Positions 1 through 8,868 of a stretch of DNA of 64,000 bases are shown here, one piece after another. The notes beneath the pieces are model-generated. The model made no database searches, had not been told where the DNA came from, and was given only the letters and a program-made list of their open reading frames with translations. Position numbers and translations under genes: made by a program. Positions within the stretch are counted from its first letter, which is position 1. Every line of letters starts with the position of its first letter. Source of the stretch: Saccharopolyspora gloriosae (lineage in GTDB: Bacteria > Actinomycetota > Actinomycetes > Mycobacteriales > Pseudonocardiaceae); the NCBI RefSeq assembly GCF_022828475.1, contig NZ_CP059557.1, positions 1,116,001 to 1,180,000 on the forward strand, given 5' to 3'.

Positions 1-1
1 C

Positions 2-115
2 GGTGCGGCTTGGACGTCTTGGGTGGTGGGGGTGCTGGCGGTCGTCGTCGGTGCCGCCGCGCTGCCCGAGGCGAACGTGGCGCACAGCAGGGGAATGGCC
101 GCCGGGCAGCACTAG
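2..115 (+). CDS. C-terminal end of a membrane protein (partial)
   Basis: Frame 2 is open from the left edge to a TAG at 113-115 and encodes 37 residues. They form one hydrophobic segment (key part WVVGVLAVVVGAAALP) followed by a short polar tail ending MAAGQH. This looks like the last membrane span of a transporter, for example of the MFS type, but the family cannot be decided because the rest lies outside the window. It runs in the same direction as the TetR gene that follows, so it could be the target of that regulator (inference). Confidence 0.5.
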   Translation, partial: GAAWTSWVVGVLAVVVGAAALPEANVAHSRGMAAGQH

Positions 116-140
116 CCGCGGCTGGTCGCCGGCTCCGCGC

Positions 141-164
141 GTGGCAGGAAGGTCCCTTCCGCGC
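141..164. repeat. degenerate family A repeat arm
   Basis: The stretch reads GTGGCAGGAAGGTCCCTTCC, one base short of the family A half-element (GGCAGGAAGGTTCCCTTCC). It lies between the end of the membrane protein and the TetR gene and is the most degraded copy seen. Confidence 0.5.
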
Positions 165-214
165 GCCGGGTCGCCGGGCGCCGACGTGGTGGTGTCGGCC
201 GGAGAGGCACGCCG

Positions 215-966
215 ATGGCACGAGCATCGGGAAGGCGGACGAGTCGGCAGGTCCACGCACCCGCCGGGGAACGCGGTGCGGGCAAGCCCGCAGGACTCCC
301 TGACCGGGCGGATTCCGCCGATCCGACCGGTCGGCGGACCGAAACACGGGTCCTCGAAGCGAATCCGGCGTCGGCGCGGGACCGGATCCTGTCGGCGGCG
401 GGAGAGCTGTTCGCCGAATCGGGATTCGCGGCCACACCCACCTCGCGGATCGCGGAACGGGCGCGGGTGCCCAAAGGACTGATCCACTACTACTTCCGCC
501 GGAAACCGGACTTGCTGGTCGCGCTCGTGGATCGGTTGCCCGCCGATCGAGTCGACGCCGACCGGATCGTGATCCGGGTGACGTGGCGGGAAGCCTCGGC
601 AGGCTGGTCGATGAGCTGGATCGGAAGTTCGAATCCGCGTTGCCGCTCAACCACCTGTTGTGGCGGGAGGCCGATACGCACAGCGCCGTGCGGCGGGCGT
701 TGCGCGAGCGGTTCCGGGCCGTGGTGGAGCAGATCCGCCAGGTCGTCTCAGTCGCCTTGCCGGATCGGCGCGACGGCGACGAGCTCGATACGGCGGCGGT
801 GCTGCTGGCGCGGGTCGTCGATCATCGGCATGCGGTGAGCGGGCGCGTCGAACGCGACGAGGCGACGGACCGCGAGATCGATTTCATCGCTCGCGCGCTG
901 GAACCGCGCGTTCGGCGGCACGGAACGCGGGTGGGGGCCGCCGAACGCGCACGGTGCGACAGGTGA
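215..966 (+). pseudogene. TetR-family regulator, frameshifted
   Basis: The ATG at 215 follows a GGAGAGG ribosome site. Residues about 50-100 form a TetR helix-turn-helix region (ARDRILSAAGELFAESGF, then RVPKGLIHYYFRRKPDLLVA). Near 570-585 the reading frame moves: the original frame turns into low-complexity Arg/Ser sequence, while the -1 frame continues with a normal ligand-domain sequence (GRLVDELDRKFESALPLNHL) to a TGA at 964. Together they would give a normal-length TetR protein of about 250 residues including a long N-terminal extension. Either the gene is broken or there is a one-base sequence error. Its likely target is the adjacent membrane protein gene, but no operator was identified. 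Confidence 0.75.
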
Positions 967-973
967 GGTCCGG

Positions 974-1414
974 TCAGGCCGCGGGTTCGACGAGTTCGAC
1001 CAGCACCCCGCCCGCGTCCTTCGGGTGCACGAAGTTGATGCGGCTGTCCGCCGTGCCGCGGCGCGGGGCGTCGTAGAGCAACCGTAAACCTTTGGCACGC
1101 AGTGCCGCACTGGCGGCTTCGACGTCGGTGACGCGGAACGCGAGCTGCTGCAAGCCCGGGTTGTTGCGTTCGAGGAATTTCGCGATCGCCGAGTCCGGCC
1201 GCAGCGGAGCCAGCAGCTGGATCTGGGTGGCTCCCGCGACGTCCCCCGGCGCCCGCAGCATCGCCTCGTGGACACCTTGGTCTTCGTTGACCTCGCTGTG
1301 GGTGACTTCCAGGCCGAAGGTCGAGCGCTGGAACTCGATCGCAGCGTCGAGGTCGGCGACCGCGATGCCGACGTGATCGACGGCGGTGATCAGTCCGCTC
1401 AATTCGCTGTACAT
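974..1414 (-). CDS. mce: methylmalonyl-CoA epimerase
   Basis: The protein has 146 residues, the usual size for this glyoxalase-fold (VOC) enzyme, which interconverts the (S) and (R) forms of methylmalonyl-CoA in propionate metabolism and polyketide precursor supply. Metal-ligand regions are visible: VDHVGIAVADLDAAIEF near the N-terminus, QIQLLAPL in the middle, LQQLAFRVTDVEAA, and the terminal GGVLVELVEP. The ATG at 1414 is chosen because residues upstream in the open frame do not resemble the family. The gene converges on the TetR pseudogene with a 7-base gap. Epimerase and thiolase genes are commonly neighbours in actinobacteria, and a thiolase lies at 2858. Confidence 0.9.
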   Translation of the reverse strand: MYSELSGLITAVDHVGIAVADLDAAIEFQRSTFGLEVTHSEVNEDQGVHEAMLRAPGDVAGATQIQLLAPLRPDSAIAKFLERNNPGLQQLAFRVTDVEAASAALRAKGLRLLYDAPRRGTADSRINFVHPKDAGGVLVELVEPAA

Positions 1415-1567
1415 GGCGGGCAGCCTAACGCGCCGTGAACCCGGCGAAGGTGTGCGAAATGTGGCAAGAAAAAGGACTTGTGCGGTTCTCGGATTGGGCT
1501 GATCGGCGGAGTCGGGGTTGCAGTGATCGGCGTGAACATGTTGCCGGTTCACGTCGAAAGGCGAGTG

Positions 1568-2578
1568 ATGGTTGCGAAGAAACCGAACCGGCTGAGAGCT
1601 CGGCCGGTCCTGATCGCGGCGGCCGCCGCGGTGGTCACCCTGGGGGTGCCCTCGCTCGCCGCCGCGGCCGGTGACGGCGGGTCCGTCTCCGGCGGCGGCG
1701 GTCCCAATCCCGAAGAGATCCGACTCAAGCACGAACGAGCCCATGTGAACGCCGCCCCGCTGAAGTTCGGGGCCGAATCCTACGAAGCCGTGCGATCCGC
1801 GGCGGCCGCGGCCGCGAAAGACGCCGACTGCTCGGTGAGCGCCGATGCCGCGACCAACCTGACCCTGGCGATGACCTGGCCGGAAGTCGCCGGATCAGGC
1901 GCGGCGCCGTCGCCCATGACCCTGTCCCGGTACGACGACCAGACCGCCCTCGGCGATCCCGAGCAACGCGGTGACGGACTCTTCTTCAACCCCGGCGTCG
2001 GGATGTGGCAGCTCGACTCCGCCGGGCTCGGTGCCGACGAGACCGCCGCCACCGCCATCGACTCGACCGCCGCCGCGTCGAAGGTCGCGCCGTACCTGGT
2101 GGGGAAGTACTGCGACTCGGTGAACGCCGGCGCGTCCAGTTCTTCCGCGCGCGACACCGCCTGGTCGGCCTGGCACGCCTGCGACGAAGGGGCCTGTGAG
2201 GACGTTTATCAGCGGCTCGGGAAAGAAGGAGTCACCAAGGACTCCACCGTCACCCGGCACGGTGGCGCGAAGCCGCGGAATTGCACCTACGAAGGCAAGT
2301 CCTACGAATGCCTCTACGTCGATCCCGATGCGGTCGAAGGCGAAGACTCCTGGACCTCCCCGGACTTCGGACCGGCGCCGGTGCCCGACCCGTTCTACGT
2401 CTTCACCTACACCAGCGGCGGCGCCGAGTACGAGGTGCGCTATTGGCTGCAGGGTGACTCCGGTGCGAAAACCGACGTGTCCGCGTCCCGAAAGCTCGGC
2501 GTCGACGCGCGCAGCGCGCTGAGCTGGGAGGCCGACTCCGGCCTCTGCGACACCACCGCCACCCGCGGCGACTGCTGA
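1568..2578 (+). CDS. secreted cysteine-rich protein of unknown function
   Basis: The ATG at 1568 is preceded by GAAAGGCGAG. The first 34 residues are a typical Sec signal peptide: basic KKPNRLRARP, a long Ala/Val core, then SLAAAA. The mature part of about 300 residues holds several cysteines (for example HACDEGACEDVY, NCTYEGKSYECLYV, SGLCDTTATRGDC), which suggests disulfides outside the cell. The segments LTLAMTWPEVAG and FFNPGVGMWQLDSAG recall the active-site region of lysozyme-like enzymes, with a possible catalytic Glu in WPEV. That link is weak and I do not assign an enzyme. A family A palindrome starts 5 bases after the stop. Confidence 0.75.
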   Translation: MVAKKPNRLRARPVLIAAAAAVVTLGVPSLAAAAGDGGSVSGGGGPNPEEIRLKHERAHVNAAPLKFGAESYEAVRSAAAAAAKDADCSVSADAATNLTLAMTWPEVAGSGAAPSPMTLSRYDDQTALGDPEQRGDGLFFNPGVGMWQLDSAGLGADETAATAIDSTAAASKVAPYLVGKYCDSVNAGASSSSARDTAWSAWHACDEGACEDVYQRLGKEGVTKDSTVTRHGGAKPRNCTYEGKSYECLYVDPDAVEGEDSWTSPDFGPAPVPDPFYVFTYTSGGAEYEVRYWLQGDSGAKTDVSASRKLGVDARSALSWEADSGLCDTTATRGDC

Positions 2579-2583
2579 ACGAC

Positions 2584-2635
2584 GCGAGGAAGGGAACCTT
2601 CCTGTCACCGGTGACAGGAAGGTTCCCTTCCTCGC
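2584..2635. repeat. family A repeat, perfect 52-bp inverted pair
   Basis: Two 26-bp arms are perfect reverse complements. The left arm begins GCGAGGAAGGGAACCTTCC and ends TGTCACC at the centre of symmetry. Each arm holds a smaller palindrome (GGAAGG-GAA-CCTTCC). It begins just after the stop of the secreted-protein gene and could act as a strong 3' hairpin, although no T-run follows. Confidence 0.95.
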
Positions 2636-2857
2636 ATGACTCGGCGCGGGCGCTGAGTTCGTCTCGGGGGAGAGGGTGGTGTCGGGAACGTTCTCTTCCG
2701 GTCGGGGATGGACCTGTGCGAGGGTGCGCAGATGGCACTGCGTGCCACGACGGGTGTGGTCCGGTCCGGGCGAGTCGGGTGGGCGCATCATGAGGGCGGT
2801 GCATGCGCCGGCCCAACGGCGCGCAGCGGTAGTCGATGAGGATGCCGGGAGGCGACT

Positions 2858-4045
2858 GTGAGCACTTCTGTGATCGTTTCGGGGGCACGCACTCCGATGG
2901 GGCGCTTGCTGGGCTCGTTGAAGGACTTCTCGGGCGCGCAGCTCGGCGGGGTGGCCATCAAGGCCGCCTTGGAGCGAGCAGGCGTCGCCCCGGAGCAGGT
3001 GCAGTACACGATCATGGGCCAGGTGCTGACGGCCGGAGCGGGCCAGATCCCGGCCCGGCAGGCGGCGGTCAACGCGGGCATCCCGATGGACGTCCCGGCG
3101 CTGACGATCAACAAGGTCTGCCTCTCCGGCCTCGACGCGATCGCGCTCGCCGACCAGCTGATCCGCGCAGGCGAGTTCGACGTGGTCATCGCGGGCGGGC
3201 AGGAGTCGATGACGCAGGCCCCGCACCTGCTGGCGAACTCCCGCGAGGGAGTGAAGTTCGGCGACGCGCAGCTGGTCGACCACATGGCTTTCGACGGCTT
3301 GACCTGCGCTTTTGATGAGATCGCGATGGGCGCCTCAACGGAGAAGCACAACTCCGCGCACGGGCTGACCAGGCAGGAACAGGACGAGTTCGCGGCCCGG
3401 TCGCACCAGCGTGCCGGGGCCGCGGCCGCACGCGGGGTGTTCGCCGAGGAGATCGCCCCGGTGACGGTGCCGCAGCGCAAGGGCGACCCGATCACCGTCG
3501 ACACCGACGAGGGCGTTCGTCCGGACACGACGGCCGAAGGGCTCGGCAAGCTCCGCCCGGCCTTCGCCCCCGACGGCACGATCACGCCGGGTTCCGCTTC
3601 GCAGATCTCCGATGGTGCCGCCGCGGTCGTGGTGATGAGCAAGTCCAAGGCCGAGGAACTGGGCTTGACCTGGCTGGCCGAGATCGGTGCGCACGGTGTG
3701 GTCTCCGGGCCGGATGCCAGCCTGCACGAACAACCGTCGAACGCGATCAAGGCCGCCTGCGCGAAGGAACGCGTGGACGCCGCCGAGCTCGACCTCGTGG
3801 AGATCAACGAGGCGTTCGCCGCGGTCGGCATCGTGTCCAGCAGGGCGCTGGGCTTCTCCGACGAGATCGTCAACGTCAACGGCGGAGCCATCGCACTGGG
3901 CCACCCGCTCGGCATGTCCGGGGCGCGCCTGGCGCTGCACCTGGCGCTGGAGCTGCGGCGACGCGGCGGCGGGACCGGTGTGGCCGCGCTCTGCGGCGGC
4001 GGCGGACAGGGCGACGCCTTGATCCTGCGCGTTCCCCAGAGCTGA
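2858..4045 (+). CDS. acetyl-CoA C-acetyltransferase (thiolase)
   Basis: The protein has 395 residues, typical for a type II thiolase that makes or cleaves acetoacetyl-CoA. The acyl-accepting Cys is residue 88 in [11 protein letters not shown]. The second half has NEAFAAVG, the His motif [16 protein letters not shown] and the C-terminal CGGGGQGDA with the proton-shuttling Cys. The GTG start at 2858 follows GGGAGGCGAC. In M. tuberculosis a similar thiolase sits next to the epimerase and a YbbN-like thioredoxin, and all three occur here within 7 kb. A chain-length preference cannot be read from the sequence. Confidence 0.93.
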   Translation: MSTSVIVSGARTPMGRLLGSLKDFSGAQLGGVAIKAALERAGVAPEQVQYTIMGQVLTAGAGQIPARQAAVNAGIPMDVPALTINKVCLSGLDAIALADQLIRAGEFDVVIAGGQESMTQAPHLLANSREGVKFGDAQLVDHMAFDGLTCAFDEIAMGASTEKHNSAHGLTRQEQDEFAARSHQRAGAAAARGVFAEEIAPVTVPQRKGDPITVDTDEGVRPDTTAEGLGKLRPAFAPDGTITPGSASQISDGAAAVVVMSKSKAEELGLTWLAEIGAHGVVSGPDASLHEQPSNAIKAACAKERVDAAELDLVEINEAFAAVGIVSSRALGFSDEIVNVNGGAIALGHPLGMSGARLALHLALELRRRGGGTGVAALCGGGGQGDALILRVPQS

Positions 4046-4073
4046 CTCGCCGCCGGCGCTGAAGATCAAAGCT

Positions 4074-4121
4074 GGGCGGTATCGGGGAACCCGGAAATCA
4101 CCCTGATGCCGCCCTGGTTTT
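4074..4121 (+). terminator. probable terminator after thiolase
   Basis: GGGCGGTATC (4074-4083) pairs with GATGCCGCCC (4105-4114) with one G-T pair. The run TGGTTTT follows. The hairpin starts 28 bases after the thiolase stop. Confidence 0.6.
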
Positions 4122-4170
4122 CCACCACCGACCGTGATCACTGTGCGTGCCCGCCGCTACCCTGGTGGGC

Positions 4171-4956
4171 ATGAAGTGGCTTCCAGGTGGATGGCAACGC
4201 GCGGACCGCTCGGAACGGGAATGGGCGACCGTGCCCGGTCGCGTCACCGGTAAGGACACTGCCACCGCGCGGTTCGGAGCGGAACGCGGCGGCCCCGGTA
4301 CCCGGGTCTACGACCGGCAGGACGGCCCTGCCGAGCCCGCGGCCCCGATCGGGCTCGGCCCGGAAGCGCAGGATGTCGACGTCTCGGCGAGCAGCTTCCG
4401 GATGCTGTTGATCGGCGGCGGGCTCAGCGGTTTCGGCACCGTGCTGTGCGCCGCGACGCTGGCCAACAGCGGTAGCAGCGTCGGCGTGTGGATCTGGCAG
4501 CTGGTGCTCGGCGTCATCTTCCTCGGATTCGTCCTGTCCTCCCGGGGCATGCTCAACAGCCGCGGTTTCCTGCTGGACCGCAGCGGTTTCTACGCGCGCA
4601 CCCTCGGCGAGGTGTACGGGGTGTCCTGGAACGAGATCTCCGCCATCGGCATCGGCAGCCTGCCGTGGATCGAGCAGAAGCGGCCGGTGCACCCGGAACG
4701 GCGGGTGGCGCTGGAGTTCTACCCGGCCGACCCCGGTTTCGCCGGTCGACACCCGGAGCTGGACCGCTGGCGGGTCGAAGAGCAGCCGTCGCTGCCGGGC
4801 ACACCGTCGGTGCGCTACCGCTTCCACCTGCCGCCGTTCACGCGGATTCCGCGCGCGGTGGAACGTGCGGTGCAGGGCGTCGCTCCGCGCAAATGGGTCG
4901 GCCACTACCGCAGGCACTTGCCCGCGGTGAGCATGCCGGACTCCACCAAGCTCTGA
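4171..4956 (+). CDS. membrane protein of unknown function
   Basis: The protein has 261 residues. A charged N-terminal part of about 80 residues is followed by two membrane spans (MLLIGGGLSGFGTVLCAATLA and WIWQLVLGVIFLGFVLSS). Then comes a soluble region resembling a bacterial PH-like domain (GFYARTLGEVYGVSWNEISAIGIG), ending in a basic tail. The ATG at 4171 is preferred over a GTG 24 bases earlier because TACCCT (4157-4162) stands 8 bases ahead of it, the arrangement of a leaderless actinobacterial promoter. It converges on dinB with a 15-base gap. No specific function is recognised. Confidence 0.8.
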   Translation: MKWLPGGWQRADRSEREWATVPGRVTGKDTATARFGAERGGPGTRVYDRQDGPAEPAAPIGLGPEAQDVDVSASSFRMLLIGGGLSGFGTVLCAATLANSGSSVGVWIWQLVLGVIFLGFVLSSRGMLNSRGFLLDRSGFYARTLGEVYGVSWNEISAIGIGSLPWIEQKRPVHPERRVALEFYPADPGFAGRHPELDRWRVEEQPSLPGTPSVRYRFHLPPFTRIPRAVERAVQGVAPRKWVGHYRRHLPAVSMPDSTKL

Positions 4957-4971
4957 TCCGCGCAGGCGGCC

Positions 4972-6297
4972 TCACCAGCCGAGGCTGTCCAGCGGTTCGG
5001 CGGGCTTGAGCGCCGGATCCTCATCCTGGAAGGTGCGTGCGCGACCACGGCCCGTCGCCGCGGTCTCGAAGCGGACCGTGACCCGGCCGTGCCCGGCGCC
5101 CTGCACCCAGCCGTGCCCGTTCTCCGGGTGGAACACGTCGTCCCCCGCTCGCCACGGCCGCGGTCCGGGCAGCGACGCCGGTGTCGGCGTCGGCGCTTGC
5201 TCATCCGGAGCGGCCGAAGGTTCGGGCTGCTGGGCGGGACTGTCGAACAGTGCTTCCTGCTCGGATGTGGCCAGACCCGAATAGGAGACCCCGACCAGGC
5301 GGATCGGCGTTCCCGGCGGCACCGCCACCGCGACCAGCCGCCGGGCCGCCGCGCTGAGCGGGCCCAGGTCGGAGGTGGCGGTGGCGAAGGTCTCCGCGCG
5401 GCTGATCGTCGTGAAATCCGCGTCGCGGACCTTCACCGTCACCGTCCGCGCGGCCCGGCCGGACGTGACGAGCCTGCGGTGCGCGTGCTCGGCCATGCCG
5501 CCCACCTCGGTGGCCAGCCGCACCGGCTCGGTGATGTCCACGTCGAACGTGGTCTCGGCACTGACCTGCTTGGCCTCCGCGCGTTCCGCGACCGGGTGGT
5601 CGTCGATGCCGTGCGCCAACCGATGCAGTTCGGCACCGTGCGCTTGGCCGAGCAGCGACGTGACATCGCCGGAGTGCAAAGCCGCGAGTTCGCCGATGCT
5701 GTAGACACCGATCCGGTGCAGCTTCGACTCGGTCACGGGGCCGACTCCCCACAACTTGCGGACCGGTAGACCCGTGAGCAGTTCGTGCTCCTGATCGGGC
5801 GGCACCACCAGGGCGCCGTCCGGTTTCGCCAGGCCGGAGGCGATCTTCGCGATCTGCTTACCGGAACCCGCGCCGACCGAGGCGGGCACCCCGACCTCCG
5901 TGCGGACCCGTTCCCGCAGCCGTGCCGCGAACCGCTCCACTTCGTCCGCCGAACCGCCGGTCAGCTCCAGCGGCTCCAGGAACGCCTCGTCGATCGAGAC
6001 CTGCCCGACGACGTCGGAGACCTCTCGGACGATGTCGAAGACTTTGCGGCTCACCGCCTGGTAGACGCGGCCGCGAGGAGGCAGGACCACCGCCACCGGG
6101 CAGCGGCGGCGGGCCTCGGCCATCGGCATCGCGGATCGGGCGCCGTAAACGCGGGCCTGGTAGCTGGCACCGGCCACGGTGCCGCGCGGTCCCAGGCCGC
6201 CGACCAGGACCGCGCGGTCGGCGACGGTGGGACGGGTGAGCTGCTCGACGGACGCGAAGAACGCGTCCATGTCCATGTGCAGCACCCATCTCCGCAT
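4972..6297 (-). CDS. dinB: DNA polymerase IV (Y-family)
   Basis: This error-prone Y-family polymerase copies damaged DNA and extends mismatched ends. The catalytic core shows MDMDAFFASVEQ with metal-binding Asp near the start, YGARSAMPMAEA, and QVSIDEAFLEP with the second acidic pair. KLWGVGPVTESKLHRIG is the helix-hairpin-helix thumb, followed by a little-finger domain. After about residue 350 comes a Pro-rich linker and a C-terminal domain (WRAGDDVFHPENGHGWV) seen in actinobacterial DinB proteins. The ATG at 6297 is chosen, and another in-frame ATG lies at 6303. No LexA box was found upstream. Confidence 0.93.
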   Translation of the reverse strand: MRRWVLHMDMDAFFASVEQLTRPTVADRAVLVGGLGPRGTVAGASYQARVYGARSAMPMAEARRRCPVAVVLPPRGRVYQAVSRKVFDIVREVSDVVGQVSIDEAFLEPLELTGGSADEVERFAARLRERVRTEVGVPASVGAGSGKQIAKIASGLAKPDGALVVPPDQEHELLTGLPVRKLWGVGPVTESKLHRIGVYSIGELAALHSGDVTSLLGQAHGAELHRLAHGIDDHPVAERAEAKQVSAETTFDVDITEPVRLATEVGGMAEHAHRRLVTSGRAARTVTVKVRDADFTTISRAETFATATSDLGPLSAAARRLVAVAVPPGTPIRLVGVSYSGLATSEQEALFDSPAQQPEPSAAPDEQAPTPTPASLPGPRPWRAGDDVFHPENGHGWVQGAGHGRVTVRFETAATGRGRARTFQDEDPALKPAEPLDSLGW

Positions 6298-6450
6298 AGG
6301 CATATTCAACGAGATACCCCGACAACCACCACAGGCCCCGCACCGAGCGGAAGCGGCGCGCGAAGTCGGGGCCGGGAATGGGGATTCCGGCAGTCGGTGC
6401 CGGGCGTGCAACTCGTTCGTGCCGCGCCGGTCGCCGGGTCCGCTCCGGTT

Positions 6451-6633
6451 TCAGTCCTCGTCGGGGTCGTCCGCGGCCGGGGACTCGGCCGGTTCCTGCT
6501 TCGGCGGCGCCAGGAACACCACGCCACGATCAAGATCGAGCGGGCCGCCCGGGTCATGCTCACGTCCAGGTGTGCCCTGATCGCCTTCGTGTCGAAGCTT
6601 GCGCCCCGGGAACAGTTCACCGTAGGAAGCCAT
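6451..6633 (-). CDS. small acidic hypothetical protein
   Basis: Sixty residues, with GGAGG ending one base before the ATG at 6633 and TACGCT 8 bases further up as a possible -10. The sequence runs from MASYGELFPGRKLRHEG through a Pro/Asp-rich middle with LDRGVVFLAPPK to an acidic tail (DDPDED). It is soluble and lacks any known motif. It reads in the same direction as dinB, which starts 153 bases downstream. I believe it is a real gene from its start signals and non-random composition, but its role is unknown. Confidence 0.55.
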   Translation of the reverse strand: MASYGELFPGRKLRHEGDQGTPGREHDPGGPLDLDRGVVFLAPPKQEPAESPAADDPDED

Positions 6634-6689
6634 GCCTCCAGCGTAAGACGCACGCCCCGGCCACCGCGCGCATCAGAAGCACGAACCAG

Positions 6690-6742
6690 GCGAGGAAGGG
6701 AACCTTCCTGCCACCGGTGCGAGGAAGGGAACCTTCCTGTCA
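6690..6742. repeat. family A repeat, direct pair
   Basis: Two copies of the same arm lie in the same orientation (6690-6713 and 6719-6742, each beginning GCGAGGAAGGGAACCTTCC), separated by CCGGT. The normal form is an inverted pair, so here one arm has been flipped or replaced. Confidence 0.9.
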
Positions 6743-6784
6743 TCGACGGGCGCCGTTCGCATGCGGTGCGGGGATGTGGGTGCA

Positions 6785-6823
6785 CGACAAAACCGGCCGT
6801 CACCGGAGGTCGGTGACGGCCGG
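6785..6823 (-). terminator. rho-independent terminator of the thioredoxin gene
   Basis: A perfect 12-bp stem (CCGGCCGTCACC at 6793-6804 with GGTGACGGCCGG at 6812-6823) has a 7-base loop. Read on the minus strand it is followed directly by TTTTGTCG. It lies 14 bases beyond the stop codon at 6838. Confidence 0.85.
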
Positions 6824-6837
6824 GTGGGCGAGAGGGC

Positions 6838-7806
6838 TCAGAACAGGGCGCTGGCCAGTCCCCTGCGGGCGTTGGTGACTCGCGGATCCCCGTCGGGGAA
6901 CAGCTCGAACATGTCGATCAGGTACTGCCGCACGCGGTTGCGCTCGTCGCCGGAGGTGCGCTTGACGGTGCGGATGAGCCGGTCGAAGGCGGCCTCGACC
7001 TGCTGGGTGGCGAGTTCCGCGTCGGCGGCGGCGAGCTGCGCGTCGAGGTCGTCGGGCGCGGCGTCGGCGCGGTCGATGGCAGCCGGGTCGGCGTTCTCGG
7101 CGCGGGCGCTGAACCGGACCTGGGCGAGGGCTGCTTGAGCCTGCTCGTTGTTCGGTTCGGCTTCGAGGATCTGCTGGTAGGCCGCTTCGGCGGCGGTGAA
7201 GTCGCCGTTGTCCAGCGCCTCTTCAGCTGCGGTGAACCGGGGATCCTCGGGTTCCTCTTCGACCTCGGCGGTACCTGCGGCGTCCTGCTCGGCGGCCTGG
7301 ATGCCGGGGAGTTGCTCCCGCAGGGCGTCGAGCAGCGCGGTGATCCACTGCCGGATCTGCGGCTCGGGTTGTGCCCCGGCGAAGGCCTCAACGGGCTGTC
7401 CGCCCGCGATCGCGATCACGGTCGGGATGGACTGCACCTGGAAGAGCTGGGCGATCCGCGGGTTGGCGTCCACGTCGACTTTCGCGAGCACCCAGGTGCC
7501 GCCGCTCTCCTGCGCGAGCCGTTCCAGCACGGGGGAGAGCTGTTTGCACGGGCCGCACCAGTCGGCCCACAAATCGACGACGACGGGGACCTGCATGGAG
7601 CGGTCCACCACTTCGGCCTGGAAGGTCGCTTCGGTGACGTCGATGACCGCGGGCGTACCGCTGGCGGCCGCGGTGTCGTCGGCGGACCCGCCGGTGGCCG
7701 GTGGCTGGGAAGCGTTGTCCGCCTTGTTCTTCAGCGCGGACAGGTCGACTGCGCCCGCCATCGCGGCGGGCATGGCTGCGTTCTGGCGTGGATCGGGCCT
7801 CGTCAC
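6838..7806 (-). CDS. thioredoxin-domain protein with C-terminal TPR (YbbN/CnoX-like)
   Basis: The protein has 322 residues. A thioredoxin domain lies at about residues 55-165 with the redox motif [11 protein letters not shown] (Cys84, Cys87) and the cis-Pro region QSIPTVIAI. It is followed by tetratricopeptide-like helices ([21 protein letters not shown] and onward) and a conserved end [11 protein letters not shown]. This layout matches the YbbN/CnoX chaperone-redoxin family, which protects proteins during oxidative stress. The first 50 residues are a low-complexity extension. The GTG at 7806 has GGATGGAGAA in front. A strong terminator follows the gene. Confidence 0.88.
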   Translation of the reverse strand: MTRPDPRQNAAMPAAMAGAVDLSALKNKADNASQPPATGGSADDTAAASGTPAVIDVTEATFQAEVVDRSMQVPVVVDLWADWCGPCKQLSPVLERLAQESGGTWVLAKVDVDANPRIAQLFQVQSIPTVIAIAGGQPVEAFAGAQPEPQIRQWITALLDALREQLPGIQAAEQDAAGTAEVEEEPEDPRFTAAEEALDNGDFTAAEAAYQQILEAEPNNEQAQAALAQVRFSARAENADPAAIDRADAAPDDLDAQLAAADAELATQQVEAAFDRLIRTVKRTSGDERNRVRQYLIDMFELFPDGDPRVTNARRGLASALF

Positions 7807-8108
7807 TTCTCCATCCTGACACGACGCGCCATGCGCACGGTGCGTGGGCAAGGGTTGTTCGGAGGGCGACGGGACAGGCGCAGGGCTGGTAGTGGTGCGC
7901 TTGTTCAGCCGACGACATCTACCTGAACGAGTGTCGATGATCACTCGAAAGCTTGACGTTACGTGTGTACCCCTCAGGTTTTGCCGGGCTGATCGCCGAA
8001 GGAGCCACTGAGTCTGCTCAAGAGCTCGTTCTTGGGCGGCTCGACGGGGAGTTCCGGGAGAGATCCGGGACGAGCCCCTGCCCGCAGTTCTAGGAGAGGT
8101 TCAAGAAA
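7807..8108. other. divergent intergenic region
   Basis: About 300 bases lie between two genes pointing away from each other. The right half carries the probable promoter of the chaplin-like gene and a roughly 120-base untranslated leader rich in purines. No further gene is seen. Confidence 0.6.
7953..7980 (+). promoter_or_regulatory. candidate sigma-70-type promoter of chaplin-like gene
   Basis: TTGACG (7953-7958) and CAGGTT (7975-7980) are separated by 16 bases. Transcription would start near 7987 and leave a leader of about 120 bases before the GTG at 8109. Confidence 0.45.
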
Positions 8109-8369
8109 GTGCGTATTGCAACCCGCGTTGCCGGTGCCGCCGGTATCGCCGCCCTCGGCATGGTGTCCCTCGGTTCGACCGCTTTCGCCGACACGGCCGG
8201 CAACGAAGGCGTCAACCTGCTCGACGACAACAACATCAGCGCGGTGCCGGTCCAGGCGTGCGGCAACAACGTCGGTGCCGTCATCGGCGTCGTTGTGCCG
8301 GTCCTGTCGCCGCAGACGAGCGACTGCACCAACGCGCCGGTCATCGACCACCCCTCTGCCAAGGGCTGA
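8109..8369 (+). CDS. small secreted chaplin-like protein
   Basis: Eighty-six residues. A signal peptide ends at about residue 27 (MRIATRVAGAAGIAALGMVS, then TAFA). The mature chain of about 58 residues is hydrophobic, with a Cys pair (Cys51 in VQACGNNVG, Cys73 in SDCTNAP) around a Val-rich stretch. Chaplins of Streptomyces also pair a CGN motif with a second Cys around a hydrophobic strand and assemble as amyloid coats on aerial hyphae. The resemblance is in pattern rather than full sequence, so chaplin-like is the most I claim. The GTG start follows TAGGAGAGG. A strong hairpin follows the stop. Confidence 0.75.
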   Translation: MRIATRVAGAAGIAALGMVSLGSTAFADTAGNEGVNLLDDNNISAVPVQACGNNVGAVIGVVVPVLSPQTSDCTNAPVIDHPSAKG

Positions 8370-8385
8370 TCGACCACGTGCGACG

Positions 8386-8425
8386 ACGGCCGGCCGGAGA
8401 CGCCTCAGCGCCTCCGGCCGGCCGT
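8386..8425. terminator. bidirectional terminator hairpin
   Basis: ACGGCCGGCCGGAG (8386-8399) pairs perfectly with CTCCGGCCGGCCGT (8412-8425). It sits between two convergent genes. There is no T-run on either side. Confidence 0.7.
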
Positions 8426-8430
8426 GTCAC

Positions 8431-8736
8431 TCACTGGTCCGTCGACAGGTGTTCTTCCACTCGCCGGACCTTCTCGTGCAACTGCCCGGTGTGGCCTGGT
8501 CGGATGTCGGCTTTGAGCACCAGGCTGGTCCGGGGCGAATGCGACGACACCGCTTCCGTCGCTCGCTTCACCACGTCCATGACCTCGTCCCACTCGCCTT
8601 CGACGGTCGTGAACATCGACGTCGTCTCGTGCGGCAGGCCTGACTCGCGCACGACCCGCACCGCTTCCGCGACCGCCGCGCTGACGCCGTCGCCATCATC
8701 GGATCCGGACGGTGCCACGCTGAACGCAACCAACAT
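8431..8736 (-). CDS. thiamine-binding-type protein (MTH1187/YkoF family)
   Basis: The protein has 101 residues, the usual length for this small ferredoxin-like-fold family, some members of which bind thiamine or related compounds in the cytoplasm. Family features are the N-terminal strand LVAFSVAPSG, the helix AVAEAVRVVRESGLPHE, SMFTTVEGEWDEVMDVVKRA, and SLVLKADIRPG followed by a closing helix. The ATG at 8736 has GGAGGAAGAG ahead of it. It stands alone, convergent with the chaplin-like gene, so the context gives no pathway. Ligand and role in this organism are not proven. Confidence 0.82.
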   Translation of the reverse strand: MLVAFSVAPSGSDDGDGVSAAVAEAVRVVRESGLPHETTSMFTTVEGEWDEVMDVVKRATEAVSSHSPRTSLVLKADIRPGHTGQLHEKVRRVEEHLSTDQ

Positions 8737-8868
8737 TCGCTCTTCCTCCTGCTCGCTGCTCGGAACCGACCACGATCATGCGGGCTCTCGGTGGCATCGT
8801 GCTCGTCGGCAGCTCGAGATGTCGAATCGTCATTCGTCGATTCGAAGCCCGCTGCTAGCGTCGGCATC

